This document shows, piece by piece, positions 9,066 through 16,780 of a DNA stretch of 64,000 bases. The number at the start of each line of letters is the position of its first letter. Position 1 is the first letter of the stretch. A program made the translations under genes and the position numbers. The notes below the pieces were generated by a model. It searched no databases, was not told the origin of the DNA, and worked only from the letters and a program-made list of their open reading frames with translations. The DNA is from Streptomyces sp. NBC_01591 (GTDB lineage Bacteria > Actinomycetota > Actinomycetes > Streptomycetales > Streptomycetaceae): positions 434,001-498,000 of the forward strand of contig NZ_CP109327.1 of the NCBI RefSeq assembly GCF_035918155.1. The letters run 5' to 3'.

Positions 9066-10016
9066 CTATGCGCGATCAACGAGCAACTCCGTCAGGGAGT
9101 CGGCAAATTGCGTGAGCCAGTCCAGTCGTGCACCTCGCCGCGCCCTACGAAATCCGTGGCGGCGGCCCCAGAACGCAGCCTGGACAGCATGGAACTGTGC
9201 CCAACGCCGGGCGCGTTCGCGGTCGACCTCGGCCGCCTCGGCGAAGACCTGCAGGGTGCGGTCCAGCGCCTTCCGCAGGTCGCCCGCTTCGAGGAGCGTC
9301 AGCGCCTGCGACTTGAGCAGAGTGCCGGCGTCGTACGCCGGGTCTCCTGCGTACCCCTTGGGGTCGACGGCCAGCCACGGCTCACGGTCGGCGCGCAGGA
9401 TGTTACGAGCATGCAAGTCGCCGTGGATGAGGGTGTCCGGCTGATCGCGGCCCAGCTCCCGGACGGTCGCCACTGCGGCGTCCATCGCATACCGGGACAG
9501 CGTGTGCGTCAGCTCCTCTGCGTCCTGACGGAGTTGGGCCTCCCAGGCATCGGCCTGCTCGCGAAGCCGGGGAAGTCCAGGCGGCGCGGGGACGGCCAGC
9601 TGACGACTGATCCGCCCTGCGACCCTCACCACCTCGTCGCCCTCTGCGGCCTCTGCGGCCTCTGCGGCCTCCGCCAGCGTCGACGACCCGACCCGCTCCA
9701 GCAACATCGCGAAGTGCTCGTCGTCGCGCTCGTGCAACAGCACGGCTCCGCGTCCGCCCCAGGCCGCGAACGCGTCCGGCTCGTGGACGTTGCCGGGGTG
9801 AGGAAAGGAAACCTTCACCACGGCCGCCCCCTCTGCCGGCCGTCGCACCGGAACAATGACCCCGACGCCTCCATGCATGACCTCGCCGTCCGGCACGCAT
9901 TCCCAGCGCCCCAACAGCTCTTCCACAAGCCTTGGCAGTTCGGAAAGCCAAACCGCTCCGGGCTCACCCTCGCGCTCGATCGTGCTCCTCGCGAACCCTT
10001 CTGGTACTTCGATCAT
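9066..10016 (-). CDS. APH(6)/hydroxyurea-type phosphotransferase
   Basis: This 316-residue protein has the aminoglycoside-phosphotransferase fold. The catalytic loop HGDLHARNIL (near residues 198-207) and the metal-binding DPKGYAGDPAYDAG match the subfamily of streptomycin 6-kinases and the hydroxyurea phosphotransferase of Streptomyces. The N-terminal lobe has AAVVKVSFP as the nucleotide-binding strand with its lysine. Substrate is uncertain: many such genes are detoxifying kinases of unknown target. An alanine/glutamate repeat near residue 115-126 comes from a 9-bp tandem repeat. The start is ATG at 10014-10016. A grpB fragment lies nine bases upstream, so both may once have shared a transcript. 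Confidence 0.85.
   Translation of the reverse strand: MIEVPEGFARSTIEREGEPGAVWLSELPRLVEELLGRWECVPDGEVMHGGVGVIVPVRRPAEGAAVVKVSFPHPGNVHEPDAFAAWGGRGAVLLHERDDEHFAMLLERVGSSTLAEAAEAAEAAEGDEVVRVAGRISRQLAVPAPPGLPRLREQADAWEAQLRQDAEELTHTLSRYAMDAAVATVRELGRDQPDTLIHGDLHARNILRADREPWLAVDPKGYAGDPAYDAGTLLKSQALTLLEAGDLRKALDRTLQVFAEAAEVDRERARRWAQFHAVQAAFWGRRHGFRRARRGARLDWLTQFADSLTELLVDRA
9641..9673. repeat. 9-bp tandem repeat inside the phosphotransferase gene
   Basis: CCTCTGCGG is repeated three times in a row (9641-9667), with a partial fourth copy. On the coding strand it makes an Ala-Ala-Glu repeat in a surface loop between the two kinase lobes. Copy-number change would stay in frame. Confidence 0.85.
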
Positions 10017-10025
10017 TCCCGCACC

Positions 10026-10556
10026 CTACGCACCGGCCGAGCGCGCCGGCGGTGGCTGCCAGCCCGTTGCCGCCGCCCAGCGTTCGGCAGCGATCATCAG
10101 GATCTCGGTGGCCGGGGCCTTGATCTGCCCGTAGTCCAGTAGGTCCGGCACGCTGTGGGACAGCCGTCGTTTGAACGCTCCCCACTCCCCACGGGCGGCT
10201 TCATCGGCGCGCAGGTAGTCGCGGAACAGGAGAGCGAAACGGCAGTTCGGGCCGCCTTCCTCGCGCAGGTGGACGTTGCAGCTTCGCGCACCCACCGGAG
10301 GCGCGAACACCAGCTTGCGGCACTCCTGTCCGCCCGAGGTTTCCACTCGGTTCCACGGCTCGGGGCGACAACGGAAACCGATCGCGGCAAGGAGCCCGAT
10401 CTGCCCGGTTTCATGGATCGCGTCCACGCGTACCTGGATGTCCACACAGTCCTTGGCCGCCAGGCCCGGCACCGCTGTGGACCCGACGTGGTCGATCGCA
10501 CGCGCGTGGCTCCCCAGAGCCCTGTACAACTTCCCGGCCAGCCGCTCGAAGTCCAC
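10026..10556 (-). pseudogene. grpB-like (UPF0157) protein, 3' part, cut by an insertion sequence
   Basis: The reading DFERLAGKLYRALGS, then IDHVGSTAVPGLAAKDCVDIQ, is the core of the GrpB/UPF0157 nucleotidyltransferase-like family (residues 1-45 here), followed by the family's FRDYLRADEAAR and ALKR-like helices. The usual N-terminal strand (a YDP..W-type motif) is missing. Upstream the frame hits a stop four codons before the GTG at 10554-10556, exactly where the IS3 element begins. The missing start lies beyond the element at 12072-12140. The fragment could be translated from its GTG, but would lack the first strand. Confidence 0.85.
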
Positions 10557-10634
10557 CCCTCTCTGTCAGCCTTGGGTGAGACATCCCGTTCTGCGGGGTT
10601 AGCCTGAGAGGGCACGACAGGAGAACCGTCCCTT

Positions 10635-11018
10635 ATGCCCAGTACAGAGCCCGTCGGGTCCGAGCCGGCGCCGAGGCCGAAGCGCCGCACTTTCACCTCG
10701 GAGTACAAGCTGCGAATCGTCGCCGAGTACGACGCCGCGCCCAGGAACGAGAAGGGTGCGGTCCTGCGCAGGGAACGGCTCTACCACTCGCATGTCAAGG
10801 AGTGGCGGGCCGCCCGGGATGCCGGGGCCCTGGAAAACCTGGTCGACCGCCGGACCAGCCCGGCCCGTGCGAAGAAGTCCGCCGCGGAGGTGGAGAACGA
10901 AAAGCTGCGGCAGCAGGTGGAGCGGTTGCAGAGGGACCTGGCACGGAACAAGGCCGCACTCGAGGTGATGGGAAAAGCTTCCGCGCTCTTGGAAATGATC
11001 TCCGAGAGCGCGGACTGA
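10635..11018 (+). CDS. IS3-family OrfA (transposase N-terminal part)
   Basis: This 127-residue protein has the helix-turn-helix DNA-binding domain of IS3 OrfA (RRTFTSEYKLRIVAEYDAA through LYHSHVKEWRAARDAG), then a leucine-zipper coiled coil (about residues 78-120: EVENEKLRQQVERLQRDL). Alone it would bind the element ends and usually represses. At 10973-10977 a slippery AAAAG lets about a fraction of ribosomes move to the -1 frame and make the OrfAB transposase. It ends at the TGA 11016-11018, just after the stimulatory hairpin. Confidence 0.92.
   Translation: MPSTEPVGSEPAPRPKRRTFTSEYKLRIVAEYDAAPRNEKGAVLRRERLYHSHVKEWRAARDAGALENLVDRRTSPARAKKSAAEVENEKLRQQVERLQRDLARNKAALEVMGKASALLEMISESAD
10973..11014 (+). 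promoter_or_regulatory. Programmed -1 ribosomal frameshift signal
   Basis: The slippery sequence A-AAA-G (10973-10977, zero-frame GGA AAA GCT) is followed three bases later by a perfect 10-bp stem: TCCGCGCTCT (10980-10989) pairs with AGAGCGCGGA (11005-11014) around a 15-base loop. The -1 frame is open straight into the integrase domain. This matches the established IS3/IS150/IS911 arrangement. The hairpin ends one base before the orfA stop codon. Confidence 0.85.
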
Positions 11019-12043
11019 AGCCTGCCGCCGACCCTGTCGTGGACGAGGCGTTCACCAGCGTCGAGGTTCAGCTGGGCATCACGGCCGCCTGTCGGCTGAC
11101 CGGCCGCTCCCGCGCCACGCATTACCGTCGGCTCCGGCCCCCACCACCACGCAGAACACGTGCCCCACAGATGCAGCCGTCGGCCCTGACGGCCGAAGAG
11201 CGTTCTGCGGTACTCGAGTTGATGAACGGCGACGAGTACGCCGAGCTGGCGCCCGCGCAGATCTGGGCCCGCGAGCTGGATGCCGGGCGCTATCACTGCT
11301 CCGTCTCGACGATGTACCGGATCCTGCGCGAGCAGGATCAGTCCGGTGAGCGCCGACGGCAGGCCACCCATCCCGCCAAGGCGGTGCCCGAGCTGGTCGC
11401 CACCGGGCCCTCGCAGGTGTTCACCTGGGACATCACCAAGGCGGCCGGGCCGGCCAAGGGCGTCTGGTATCACGCCTACGTGATCATCGACATCTTCAGC
11501 CGGTATATCGTCGGCCACACCGTCGAGCGAGCCGAATCAGCTGTGCGGGCCGAGGAGCTGATCCGCGAGACCATCGCCCGCAACGGCATCGTGCCCCAGA
11601 CCGTGCACGCGGACCGCGGCACCTCGATGACGTCGAAGAAGGTCTCCCAACTACTGATCGATCTGGGCGTGACGCGGTCGCACTCGAGGCCGAAGGTCTC
11701 CAACGACAACCCTTACAGCGAGGCCCAGTTCAAGACCACGAAGTACATGTCGGATTATCCTGAACGGTTCGATTCGCTGGCCCACGCCCGCGAGTGGTTC
11801 GACGCGTTCATCGCGTATTACAACCATGAGCACCGGCACTCGGGTATCGGCTGGCACACACCAGCCTCCGTCCACTTCGGGACCGCCGAGGAAGTCCGCG
11901 ACCAGCGCGCGGTCACCCTCGCCGAGGCATACGCCCGCCACCCCGAACGCTTCGGCCGCCGCCCCAGACCACCCGAGATACCCCAGACGGCCTGGATCAA
12001 CGACCCGGCCAAACGCAGGGAACCCGCACCACAAACCTCATAG
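10976..12043 (+). CDS. IS3-family OrfB, expressed as OrfAB by -1 frameshift
   Basis: This is the DDE integrase part of the transposase, continuing from the slippery site as SFRALGNDLRERGLKPAAD. It has the IS3 HTH_21-like helix (YRILREQDQSGERRR) and an rve integrase core. The catalytic residues are Asp in FTWDITKAAG, Asp in TVHADRGTSM and Glu in NPYSEAQFKTTKY, with 35 residues between the second and third, as expected. The family's YNHEHRHSGIGWHTPASVH motif follows. No good independent start exists, so translation probably needs the frameshift. The frame is intact. Confidence 0.92.
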   Translation, partial: SFRALGNDLRERGLKPAADPVVDEAFTSVEVQLGITAACRLTGRSRATHYRRLRPPPPRRTRAPQMQPSALTAEERSAVLELMNGDEYAELAPAQIWARELDAGRYHCSVSTMYRILREQDQSGERRRQATHPAKAVPELVATGPSQVFTWDITKAAGPAKGVWYHAYVIIDIFSRYIVGHTVERAESAVRAEELIRETIARNGIVPQTVHADRGTSMTSKKVSQLLIDLGVTRSHSRPKVSNDNPYSEAQFKTTKYMSDYPERFDSLAHAREWFDAFIAYYNHEHRHSGIGWHTPASVHFGTAEEVRDQRAVTLAEAYARHPERFGRRPRPPEIPQTAWINDPAKRREPAPQTS

Positions 12044-12071
12044 CGTCACGACCGTCTCACTGGACTTGAAA

Positions 12072-12140
12072 TCTTCCGACCGGCCACTGCGACCGGTACT
12101 CAAGCACGGCCACTGCGGCCACTTCATCGGCAAACGGCAT
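12072..12140 (-). pseudogene. grpB-like gene, 5' part, on the far side of the IS element
   Basis: Reading from an ATG at 12138-12140 gives MPFADEVAAVAVLEYRSQW, the start and first strand expected of GrpB proteins (compare the usual V-x-YDP-x-W). The reading then runs into the insertion sequence and stops. Together with 10026-10556 it reconstructs one full GrpB of normal length, QWP joining to DFERLAG. This shows that the IS3 element landed inside the gene. Confidence 0.75.
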
Positions 12141-12239
12141 GGCTCCAGCCTGAACCCTTGCGCGCGTCCTGGCTGCTGAACGACCGGAATCAGGGCAACC
12201 TGGCTACGCCCGCACCAGAACGTTCTACCGGTCTGCCGG

Positions 12240-12833
12240 CTACCTTCCGTTCCCGTCCGCTCCAGGGGCCCCTGCCCGCAGGCCGTCCATCACAAGGTCC
12301 AGGAGGCGCGTCGCACGCGGCTGCCAGTCGCTGTGCGGGTCGATCTGCCAGAGCCCGGCGATGGCGAGCACGAAGTCGTCGGGGGTCAGACCCGGACGGA
12401 TGGTGCCGGCCTTCTCGTTCGCGTTCAGCAGCAGTGTGACCGCCTGAGTCACCGGGCCGTGCCCCAGCTGGGCCAGGCTGCCGTACTTGCTGGTGGACTT
12501 GCGCAACGCGTCGGCCAGGCCGGCCTTGGCCATGGCGTACTGGGCGAGACGGTCCATCCACTCCCTCAGGGCCCGGTCAGGTGCGCGGGTCCGGAGCAGT
12601 TGGGCCGCGGTGTCGGCGACCTGTTGCATCTCGTAGCGGTAGACCTCCAGGACGAGGGCCTCGCGGTTGGGGAAGTTACGGTAGAACGTGCCCTGCCCGA
12701 CGCCCGCCTTCTTCGCGATGGTGCTCAACGGGGCGTCCGCCGCCCGCGTCAGCTCGGCCAGTGCGACTTCCAGGATGCGCTCACGATTCCGTCGCGCGTC
12801 CGGGCGCAGCGTCGCGCATTTCTCGTCCCGCAC
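12240..12833 (-). CDS. TetR-family transcriptional regulator
   Basis: This 197-residue protein has an N-terminal TetR helix-turn-helix (about residues 13-60: RILEVALAEL, then STIAKKAGVGQGTFYRNFPN) and a C-terminal ligand-binding domain containing REWMDRLAQYAMAKAGL and the common TPDDFVLAIAGLWQ segment. This C-terminal type is frequent in regulators of oxidoreductase operons. It is divergent from the aldehyde oxidoreductase operon starting at 13075. Two 18-bp palindromes lie between them and are its likely operators, so it probably represses both itself and the operon. Ligand unknown, perhaps an aldehyde. Confidence 0.9.
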   Translation of the reverse strand: MRDEKCATLRPDARRNRERILEVALAELTRAADAPLSTIAKKAGVGQGTFYRNFPNREALVLEVYRYEMQQVADTAAQLLRTRAPDRALREWMDRLAQYAMAKAGLADALRKSTSKYGSLAQLGHGPVTQAVTLLLNANEKAGTIRPGLTPDDFVLAIAGLWQIDPHSDWQPRATRLLDLVMDGLRAGAPGADGNGR

Positions 12834-12875
12834 TCGTCCTCCTCCCGGCAGGCGCAGCCAAGTCCGCCCTTGCTG

Positions 12876-12893
12876 AGCGGACAGCTGTCCGCT
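12876..12893. promoter_or_regulatory. TetR operator 1
   Basis: AGCGGACAGCTGTCCGCT is a perfect 18-bp palindrome, 43 bases upstream of the tetR start. With the second copy at 12909 it occupies the divergent promoter region. Confidence 0.8.
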
Positions 12894-12908
12894 AGGTTCG
12901 ACGAAAAA

Positions 12909-12926
12909 GTGGACAGCTGTCCGCTT
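12909..12926. promoter_or_regulatory. TetR operator 2
   Basis: AGTGGACAGCTGTCCGCT differs from operator 1 at one base. The two copies start exactly 33 bp apart, about three helical turns, so dimers would sit on the same face of the DNA. Confidence 0.8.
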
Positions 12927-13074
12927 GGATTCACCATAGCTGCAGATCCGGCCGTTGTGGCCGGCCTGCGCCCACCGTCAATGGTTCGTTCGCCCTCATC
13001 GCCCTCTCCCTCCCGGAATGTCCACCGGGATCGTCTCGTTCGACGCGCATCAGCAATGCGAAAGAAGGCTGATC

Positions 13075-13632
13075 ATGACCCCATCGACGTCCAGCGCCAT
13101 CACTCTGAACATCAATGGCGAGAAGTACGCACTACCCGTCGACCATCGCACCACCCTGCTCGACGCCCTGCGCGAGCACCTCGACCTGACCGGTTCCAAG
13201 AAGGGCTGCGACCAGGGGCAATGCGGCGCCTGCACGGTGCTGCTCGATGGCCGCCGGGCTCTTTCCTGCCTCCAGCTCGCAGTCGCGGCCGAGGGGCGCG
13301 CGATCACCACCATCGAAGGCGTGGCCGACGGCGAGCGCCTCCATCCGGTGCAGCAGGCCTTTCTCGATCTCGACGGCTATCAGTGCGGCTACTGCACACC
13401 CGGGCAGATCTGTTCGGCCATCGCGGTGATCGAGGAACACGCGGCGGGCTGGCCGAGCGCGGTGACCGACGATGTCCGGCCCGAAGCGGGGGTGCCCGCG
13501 CTCAGCGCGGAAGAGATCGGCGAGCGCATGAGCGGCAACCTGTGCCGCTGCGGCGCCTATGTGTCGATCGTGCAGGCGGTCGCACGAGCCGCGGAAGCGG
13601 CCGAGGCCCAGGGCGGGGAGGCAGTGGCATGA
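13075..13632 (+). CDS. paoA: Aldehyde oxidoreductase 2Fe-2S subunit (PaoA/YagT-like)
   Basis: This 185-residue subunit carries electrons in a xanthine-oxidase-family enzyme. The plant-ferredoxin-type cluster ligands are in KKGCDQGQCGACTVLL with a later Cys (ALSC). The second [2Fe-2S] cluster is in QCGYCTPGQ and NLCRCGAY. It lacks the twin-arginine leader of E. coli PaoA: the N terminus is MTPSTSSAITLNINGEKY, so the enzyme should be cytoplasmic. The start is ATG at 13075 with AAGAAGG upstream; the frame's upstream extension is noise. It overlaps the next gene by four bases (ATGA). First gene of a four-gene operon. Confidence 0.9.
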   Translation: MTPSTSSAITLNINGEKYALPVDHRTTLLDALREHLDLTGSKKGCDQGQCGACTVLLDGRRALSCLQLAVAAEGRAITTIEGVADGERLHPVQQAFLDLDGYQCGYCTPGQICSAIAVIEEHAAGWPSAVTDDVRPEAGVPALSAEEIGERMSGNLCRCGAYVSIVQAVARAAEAAEAQGGEAVA

Positions 13633-14621
13633 GGGAATTCGGCTACGAACGAGCCTTCGATGTTTCCGGAGCGGTCGCTCTGCTCGGTTCCGATCCCGAC
13701 GCCCGTTTCCTCGGCGGCGGCACCAACCTCGTCGACCTGATGAAGGCCGGCGTGGAAAGGCCGGCGCTGCTCGTCGACGTACGAGAACTTCCGCTCGACA
13801 GCGTCGAGTTAACCCACGACGGCGGACTGCGCATCGGCGCGACCGTCACCAACAGCGATCTCGCGGCCCACCCCGACGTACGTCGTCACTACCCGGCTTT
13901 GGCGCAGGCCGTGCTGGCCGGTGCCTCGGGGCAGTTGCGCAACATGGCCACGGTCGGCGGGAATCTGCTCCAGCGGACCCGGTGCGGCTACTTCACCGAC
14001 ATCAGCAGGCCGTGCAACAAGCGTGCCCCCGGCAGTGGTTGTCCCGCCGTCGACGGCGAACACCACAACCACGCGATCCTGGGAGCCTCCGAGCACTGCA
14101 TCGCCACCCATCCCTCGGACATGGCGGTCGCGCTCGCCGCGTTCGACGCCGCCATCTCGTACGAAACGGCCGACGGGCCGGGCGAGTTGCCGATCGACGA
14201 GCTCTATCCGCCCGTGGGCGACACACCGCACGTCGAGACCGCTCTTCCGCCCGGCGCGCTGATCACCGGCGTTACGCTGCCGCCCGCCCCGGTCGCCGCC
14301 CACTCGCGGTACCGGAAGGTGCGCGAGCGCGCCTCGTTCGCGTTCGCGATCGGCTCGATCGCCGCCGCGCTCGACATCCAGGACGGTGTCGTACGCGAAG
14401 TACGTCTCGCGCTCGGGGCCGTCGCGTCGAGGCCGTGGCGGGCCCGTGCGGCCGAGCGGGCACTGATCGGCAGACCAGCGAGCGCGGAGGCGTTCGCCGC
14501 CGCGGCGGATGCCGAACTGGGGGCCGCCAAGGCCCTTCCCGAGAACGGATACAAGGTGACGCTGATGCGCAACCTCGTCGTGGCCGTGCTGACCGAACTC
14601 ACCGAGGAGGTCTCCCGATGA
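13629..14621 (+). CDS. paoB: Aldehyde oxidoreductase FAD (and 4Fe-4S) subunit (PaoB/YagS-like)
   Basis: This 330-residue subunit has the FAD-binding loops RFLGGGTNLVDLMK and GQLRNMATVGGNLLQRTRC, and the CO-dehydrogenase flavoprotein C-terminal domain. Between them is the Cys-rich insertion with cysteines in TRCGYFTDISRPCNKR, GSGCPAV and SEHCIATHPSD. In E. coli PaoB the equivalent cysteines bind a [4Fe-4S] cluster absent from ordinary xanthine oxidases. All appear conserved, which places this enzyme in the PaoABC group. Starts are coupled on both sides (overlap of 4 bases with each neighbour). Confidence 0.9.
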   Translation: MREFGYERAFDVSGAVALLGSDPDARFLGGGTNLVDLMKAGVERPALLVDVRELPLDSVELTHDGGLRIGATVTNSDLAAHPDVRRHYPALAQAVLAGASGQLRNMATVGGNLLQRTRCGYFTDISRPCNKRAPGSGCPAVDGEHHNHAILGASEHCIATHPSDMAVALAAFDAAISYETADGPGELPIDELYPPVGDTPHVETALPPGALITGVTLPPAPVAAHSRYRKVRERASFAFAIGSIAAALDIQDGVVREVRLALGAVASRPWRARAAERALIGRPASAEAFAAAADAELGAAKALPENGYKVTLMRNLVVAVLTELTEEVSR

Positions 14622-16780
14622 CCACGACGACCGGGGTCGCCGCCGCGACAGGAGCAGTCGGCTCCGCCCGCACCCGGGTGGAGGGCCGCGACAAGGTCAC
14701 CGGGGCGGCCCGCTACGCCGGAGAGGTTTCCTTCGCCGAACTCGCCCACGGCTGGCTGGTGTTGTCGACCGTGGCCCGTGGCCGGATCCGCTCTGTGGAG
14801 GACGGCCCCGTCCTGGCCATGCCCGGCGTCCTCACCGTGCTGCACCACGGGAACGCGCCGCGCGTCGACACCGAGTACATGGGCATGCTGGGGCGGCCGA
14901 ACCCCGTCCTCGGCATCTTCCAGCACGACCGCGTGCCCTTCGTGGGCTGGCCCGTGGCGTTGGTGGTGGCCGAGACGTCCGAGCAGGCCAGGGAGGCCGC
15001 CGAGGCGCTGGTGGTTCGGTACGACGTGGAGCCGCACGATGTCGCGTTCCACGCCGGCCGTTCGGATGCCTACACGCCGGAGAGCACCCCGATGGTCCAG
15101 CCCGAGACGGAGAAGGGGGACGTCGAAGCTCAACTCGATGCCTCCGCCGTCGTCGTGGACGCGGAGTACACCACTCCTGAGGAGCACCACAACCCGATGG
15201 AGCCGCATGCGGCGACCGCCCGTTGGGACGGCGGTCGGCTCGACGTCATCGACTCCAACCAGGGCAGCACCTGGGTGGCGAGCGAACTGGCGCAGCTCTT
15301 CTCCCTCGATCCGGCCTCCGTGCGGGTGCGGTCCGAGCATGTCGGGGGTGCCTTCGGATCGAAGGGGCTGAGCCCGCATCAAGTTGCGGCCGTGATGGCC
15401 ACGACCGTCCTCCACCGCCCGGTCCGTGTCGTACTGACTCGCCGACAGATGTTCTCCCTCATCGGCTACCGCAGCCCCACGGCACAGCGGATCAGGCTCG
15501 GTGCCGACGCCGATGGCCGACTGCGTGCCTTCGACCACCGGGCGCAGAGTCTCACGTCGACCGTGTACGAGTTCATCGAGTCGAGCGCCGCGCTGGGGCG
15601 CGTGATGTACGACGCCGACGCGCATCACACCCTTCACCGGCTCGTACGGCTCGACGTACCGACCCCGACGTGGATGCGCGCGCCGGGCGAGGCACCGGGG
15701 TCCTTCGCGCTCGAATCCGCCCTCGATGAGCTGGCCGAGAAGTGCGGCGTGGACCCGATCGCGCTGCGCGCACGCAACGAACCCGAGACGGGCCCCGTGT
15801 CCGGGCTGCCGTTCAGCAGCCGCAATGTGCTCGCCTGCTTCAAGGAGGGCGCCCGCAGGTTCGGCTGGGCGGACCGTGATCCTCGTCCCGGCCTGCGCCG
15901 TGAGGGGCGCTGGCTGCTCGGTACCGGAACGGCGGCGGCCACCTATCCCTCGGGGGTCGGGCCGTCCACCGCGGCCGTGACCGCGGAGCCGGACGGAACC
16001 TTCACCGTACGGATCAACGCGGCGGACATCGGAACCGGGGCACGGACCGCGATGACCCTGGTCGCCGCGGACGCGCTGGAGGTGGATCCGGACCGCATCC
16101 GGGCGCGCATCGCGGACAGCGGCCTCGGCCCGGCGATGATCGCCGGCGGCTCGATGGGAACGCGCTCCTGGGCGTGGGCGGTGACGGTCGCCGCGGACGA
16201 ACTACGGGAGCGGCTGGCCCTGGGAGGCGGCATTCCGCCGGAGGGAATCACCGCCCGGTCGAACACGGCCGAGGCAATCGGTGCCCTCACGAAGAAGGAA
16301 CGCCACTCCTTCGGAGCGCAGTTCGCCGAGGTCGCGGTGGATGTGGACACCGGTGAAGTGCGCGTGCGGCGGCTGCTCGGCATCTACGCCGCAGGCACCA
16401 TCGTCAACCCGCTCACCGCCCGGAGCCAGTTCATCGGCGGAATGACCTGGGGACTGTCCATGGCGCTCCACGAGGAGGCGGTCAGGGACCTGGCCTCGGG
16501 CGGCCATGTCGGCGCCGACCTCGCCGGCTATCACTTCGCCGCGCACGCCGACGTGCCGCTCATCGAGGCCGACTGGGTGGACGACCCCGTCCCGGGCGAT
16601 CCGGTCGGGATCAAGGGCATCGGCGAGATCGGCGTCGTGGGAGTGGCCGCCGCGATCGCCAACGCGGTGTGGCACGCGACGGGCGTACGCCACCGGAATC
16701 TACCGATCCGCCCGGATCGCGTCCTGCGTGCGGCGGACGAGGCCCGGCGACGGGCGGCGGGAGGAGCCCGGAGTGCTTGA
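14618..16780 (+). CDS. paoC: Aldehyde oxidoreductase molybdenum-binding subunit (PaoC/YagR-like)
   Basis: This 720-residue catalytic subunit binds the molybdenum cytosine-dinucleotide cofactor. Visible parts are the N-terminal hammerhead domain (RVEGRDKVTGAARYAGEV), HVGGAFGSKG for cofactor binding, and the C-terminal GIKGIGEIGVVGVAAAIAN, whose Glu is the general base that activates the Mo-bound water. Length is close to E. coli PaoC (about 732). It oxidises aldehydes (E. coli: aromatic) to acids; the substrate here is unknown. Transcribed with paoA and paoB, and overlapping the xdhC-like gene by eight bases. Confidence 0.9.
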   Translation: MTTTTGVAAATGAVGSARTRVEGRDKVTGAARYAGEVSFAELAHGWLVLSTVARGRIRSVEDGPVLAMPGVLTVLHHGNAPRVDTEYMGMLGRPNPVLGIFQHDRVPFVGWPVALVVAETSEQAREAAEALVVRYDVEPHDVAFHAGRSDAYTPESTPMVQPETEKGDVEAQLDASAVVVDAEYTTPEEHHNPMEPHAATARWDGGRLDVIDSNQGSTWVASELAQLFSLDPASVRVRSEHVGGAFGSKGLSPHQVAAVMATTVLHRPVRVVLTRRQMFSLIGYRSPTAQRIRLGADADGRLRAFDHRAQSLTSTVYEFIESSAALGRVMYDADAHHTLHRLVRLDVPTPTWMRAPGEAPGSFALESALDELAEKCGVDPIALRARNEPETGPVSGLPFSSRNVLACFKEGARRFGWADRDPRPGLRREGRWLLGTGTAAATYPSGVGPSTAAVTAEPDGTFTVRINAADIGTGARTAMTLVAADALEVDPDRIRARIADSGLGPAMIAGGSMGTRSWAWAVTVAADELRERLALGGGIPPEGITARSNTAEAIGALTKKERHSFGAQFAEVAVDVDTGEVRVRRLLGIYAAGTIVNPLTARSQFIGGMTWGLSMALHEEAVRDLASGGHVGADLAGYHFAAHADVPLIEADWVDDPVPGDPVGIKGIGEIGVVGVAAAIANAVWHATGVRHRNLPIRPDRVLRAADEARRRAAGGARSA

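Larger units (their letters stand above)
10564..12071 (+). mobile_element. IS3-family insertion sequence
   Basis: The element holds orfA and orfB in IS3 arrangement with a -1 frameshift signal. Near both ends is the same inward-facing TGAGAC (10577-10582, and GTCTCA at 12054-12059). Outside these, TGTCAG (10564) and TTTCAAG (reverse strand from 12071) may be the true tips. The ends must lie between 10556 and about 12082, because grpB codons resume there. I see no clear target-site duplication, so the exact ends and the insertion history are not settled. It appears intact and possibly active. Confidence 0.85.

Noticed and set aside
9641..9673. 9-bp repeats as a regulatory array
   Set aside because: They lie inside the phosphotransferase coding sequence and keep the frame as an Ala-Ala-Glu repeat.
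12333..13628. A long continuous reading on the plus strand leading into the FAD subunit gene
   Set aside because: It runs antisense through the TetR gene with Arg/Pro-rich composition. The true start is the ATG at 13629, overlapping the 2Fe-2S subunit stop.
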